A model generated the notes under the pieces. It ran no database searches. It was not told the DNA's origin and saw only the letters and a list, made by a program, of their open reading frames with translations. A stretch of DNA of 64,000 nt from Deinococcus apachensis DSM 19763 (lineage in GTDB: Bacteria > Deinococcota > Deinococci > Deinococcales > Deinococcaceae). Below are positions 62,947 to 64,000 of the stretch, one piece after another. The first letter of the stretch is position 1; each line of letters begins with the position of its first letter. The translations under genes and the position numbers were made by a program. The stretch spans positions 41,112 through 105,111 of the forward strand of contig NZ_KB906413.1 of the NCBI RefSeq assembly GCF_000381345.1, given 5' to 3'.

Positions 62947-63498
62947 CTAGTCCCAATCGGCGATGTACTGCCGCCGGGGGTCGGCCCCAGGTGTCAGGGT
63001 CGAGCGTCCTCCCGTGTGCACCAGATGGTCCATGTACCGCTGCGAGAGCCCCTGGACGAGCATCTCGGCCACGTGCCCGACGTCGGTCCCCAGGGGATGA
63101 ACAAAGACCTCGGGGACAGTGAACTCGTTGATCTGGGCGCCCTGCACCCGCAGCTCTCCCCCGTAGGTGACGGCGAGCGGGAGCTGCACCCGGAAGACCG
63201 GGCTCTTGAGCCCGTCCAGCGGCAGCCGCATCAGAACGAGCCACGTGACGCCTCCCGCCTCGTCTGGCGTAGTGGGGGGACCGTCGAGCGGCCGGACGCG
63301 GATGTCTTCGTATCCCCGCTGTTCCAGGGCGGCCTGGATCTGGGTTTGCAACTCGGCCAGGTAGGTTTGAGCCCGGCGCTCCACCTCCTGGCGAGCGTGG
63401 AGGAGCTGGGCGAAATCCAGGGCGCAGGGCGTGGGGGTGTTCAGGGGTGGTGTGGAGGACTGGTCTCCGCGTCCGCCGGGGGTAGGTGAGGTCGTCAT
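62947..63498 (-). CDS. Conserved hypothetical protein
   Basis: A 183-aa protein, MTTSPTPGGRGDQSSTPPLN, with an N-terminal helix (DFAQLLHARQEVERRAQTYL) and an alpha/beta C-terminal part (RQYIADWD end). No membrane segment or signal peptide. Function not recognised; reading further upstream is antisense to the following gene and is rejected. A 137-nt gap to the IS holds nothing notable. Confidence 0.75.
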   Translation of the reverse strand: MTTSPTPGGRGDQSSTPPLNTPTPCALDFAQLLHARQEVERRAQTYLAELQTQIQAALEQRGYEDIRVRPLDGPPTTPDEAGGVTWLVLMRLPLDGLKSPVFRVQLPLAVTYGGELRVQGAQINEFTVPEVFVHPLGTDVGHVAEMLVQGLSQRYMDHLVHTGGRSTLTPGADPRRQYIADWD

Positions 63499-63772
63499 GG
63501 TTGCCCCAGCATGACGGGATCGGGGAGGCAGGCGCTCCTGACGGGTTGAAGGCGGATTGACGGGGGTTGCGGCGTGTTCCCGAATTACCTGAACGCAACT
63601 TCATAAAAGCGGGGAGGGAGGTGGATGCCGGGACCAGGAGACTGCTTCTCAGCTCATGGGAAAGGGCCGAGGAGGTGAGGGGTGAACCGCTTAATTGAGC
63701 GAGGCTGGCCGAGCGTGCGCAGAAGTTTGTGGGTTGGGCTGGCAGAAAGCATCCTGAAGAAAGGAGCTCTGT

Positions 63773-64000
63773 ATGCCCAAACCGAAGGACAAGCCCCTCT
63801 TCGACCCCGCGCTGCTCGACGCTGCCCTCGAAGGCCGTCGTACCGCTATGGACGTCGGCGACCTCATCCAGCAGTTCACCAAGGCGATCCTGGAACGCGC
63901 TCTGGATGCCGAGTTGACGCACCATCTCGGTCATGAAACCCGGCAGGCCGTGGGCAATCCGAGCGGCAACATCCGCAATGGAAAAAGCAAAAAGACCCTG
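63773..64000 (+). CDS. IS256-family transposase (N-terminal part)
   Basis: The ATG at 63773 (AAGGAG just before) starts KPKDKPLFDPALLDAALEGR and continues through DVGDLIQQFTKAILERALDA, ELTHHLGHE and GNPSGNIRNGKSKKTL, the IS256 N-terminus. The frame is open to the window edge. The IS left end lies upstream in 63499-63772, but its inverted repeat was not found here. Confidence 0.85.
   Translation, partial: MPKPKDKPLFDPALLDAALEGRRTAMDVGDLIQQFTKAILERALDAELTHHLGHETRQAVGNPSGNIRNGKSKKTL

Overview
The window is high-GC DNA with an almost gap-free layout of bacterial genes, and it looks like Deinococcus. This inference rests on the RNase II-like enzyme with its short HTH N-terminus, the HRDC protein, minor pilins like those of Deinococcus-Thermus, and the many genes whose start codon lies only 5-7 nt after a TANNNT -10 box (TACCCT, TATCCT), the leaderless style common in this genus. 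No marker gene fixes the species.

Layout. 1-2.6 kb: a cytosine-C5 methyltransferase converging on an HNH endonuclease and an unknown partner, probably a restriction-modification or defence module. 2.6-5.8 kb: a putrescine operon (agmatine deiminase, tandem GNAT, N-carbamoylputrescine amidase). 6-14.2 kb: RNase II-like enzyme, a DUF4097-like envelope-stress-type cluster, DinB and GNAT proteins, a diguanylate cyclase, flavin reductase, xseB and plsC. 14.3-17.6 kb: a cobalamin riboswitch with terminator controlling btuF-btuC-btuD and a 2Fe-2S ferredoxin. 17.4-24.2 kb: an M15 peptidase broken by one stop, a GAF/PAS/GGDEF sensor, an HRDC protein, AMP nucleosidase and a cis-prenyltransferase. 24.5-28.1 kb: precorrin-2 dehydrogenase, hemA, ygfZ and a GNAT. 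28.2-32.2 kb: a dipeptide ABC importer. 32.4-41.4 kb: ddl, then TetR and an RND efflux operon with two TolC proteins. 41.4-49.6 kb: two metallopeptidases, a four-gene minor pilin operon and a dynamin-like GTPase.

49.6-54.3 kb is the most accessory-looking part. A tRNA-Thr(CGT) is followed by a tyrosine integrase, an XRE regulator, a CGNR zinc-finger protein, an excisionase-type HTH, a protein with HUH-endonuclease-like motifs, and a gene-free stretch with seven CATCCCC-type iterons and perfect inverted repeats. Together these resemble a small integrative element that replicates from its own origin, similar in plan to actinomycete AICEs. 54.5-59.7 kb is a run of secreted proteins and lipoproteins (beta-lactamase remnant, small lipoprotein, tail-collar-domain protein, a large possibly leukocidin-like lipoprotein, a Cys-rich protein broken by a TGA, a chagasin-like inhibitor, a CHRD protein). 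59.8-64 kb holds an MFS exporter with a divergent regulator, an 811-bp IS6-like element whose transposase has three in-frame stops, a solo end of the same IS, and the start of an IS256-family transposase.

Start codons were chosen from ribosome binding sites, overlaps and -10 boxes. All functions are inferred from motifs remembered from protein families; no search was run.
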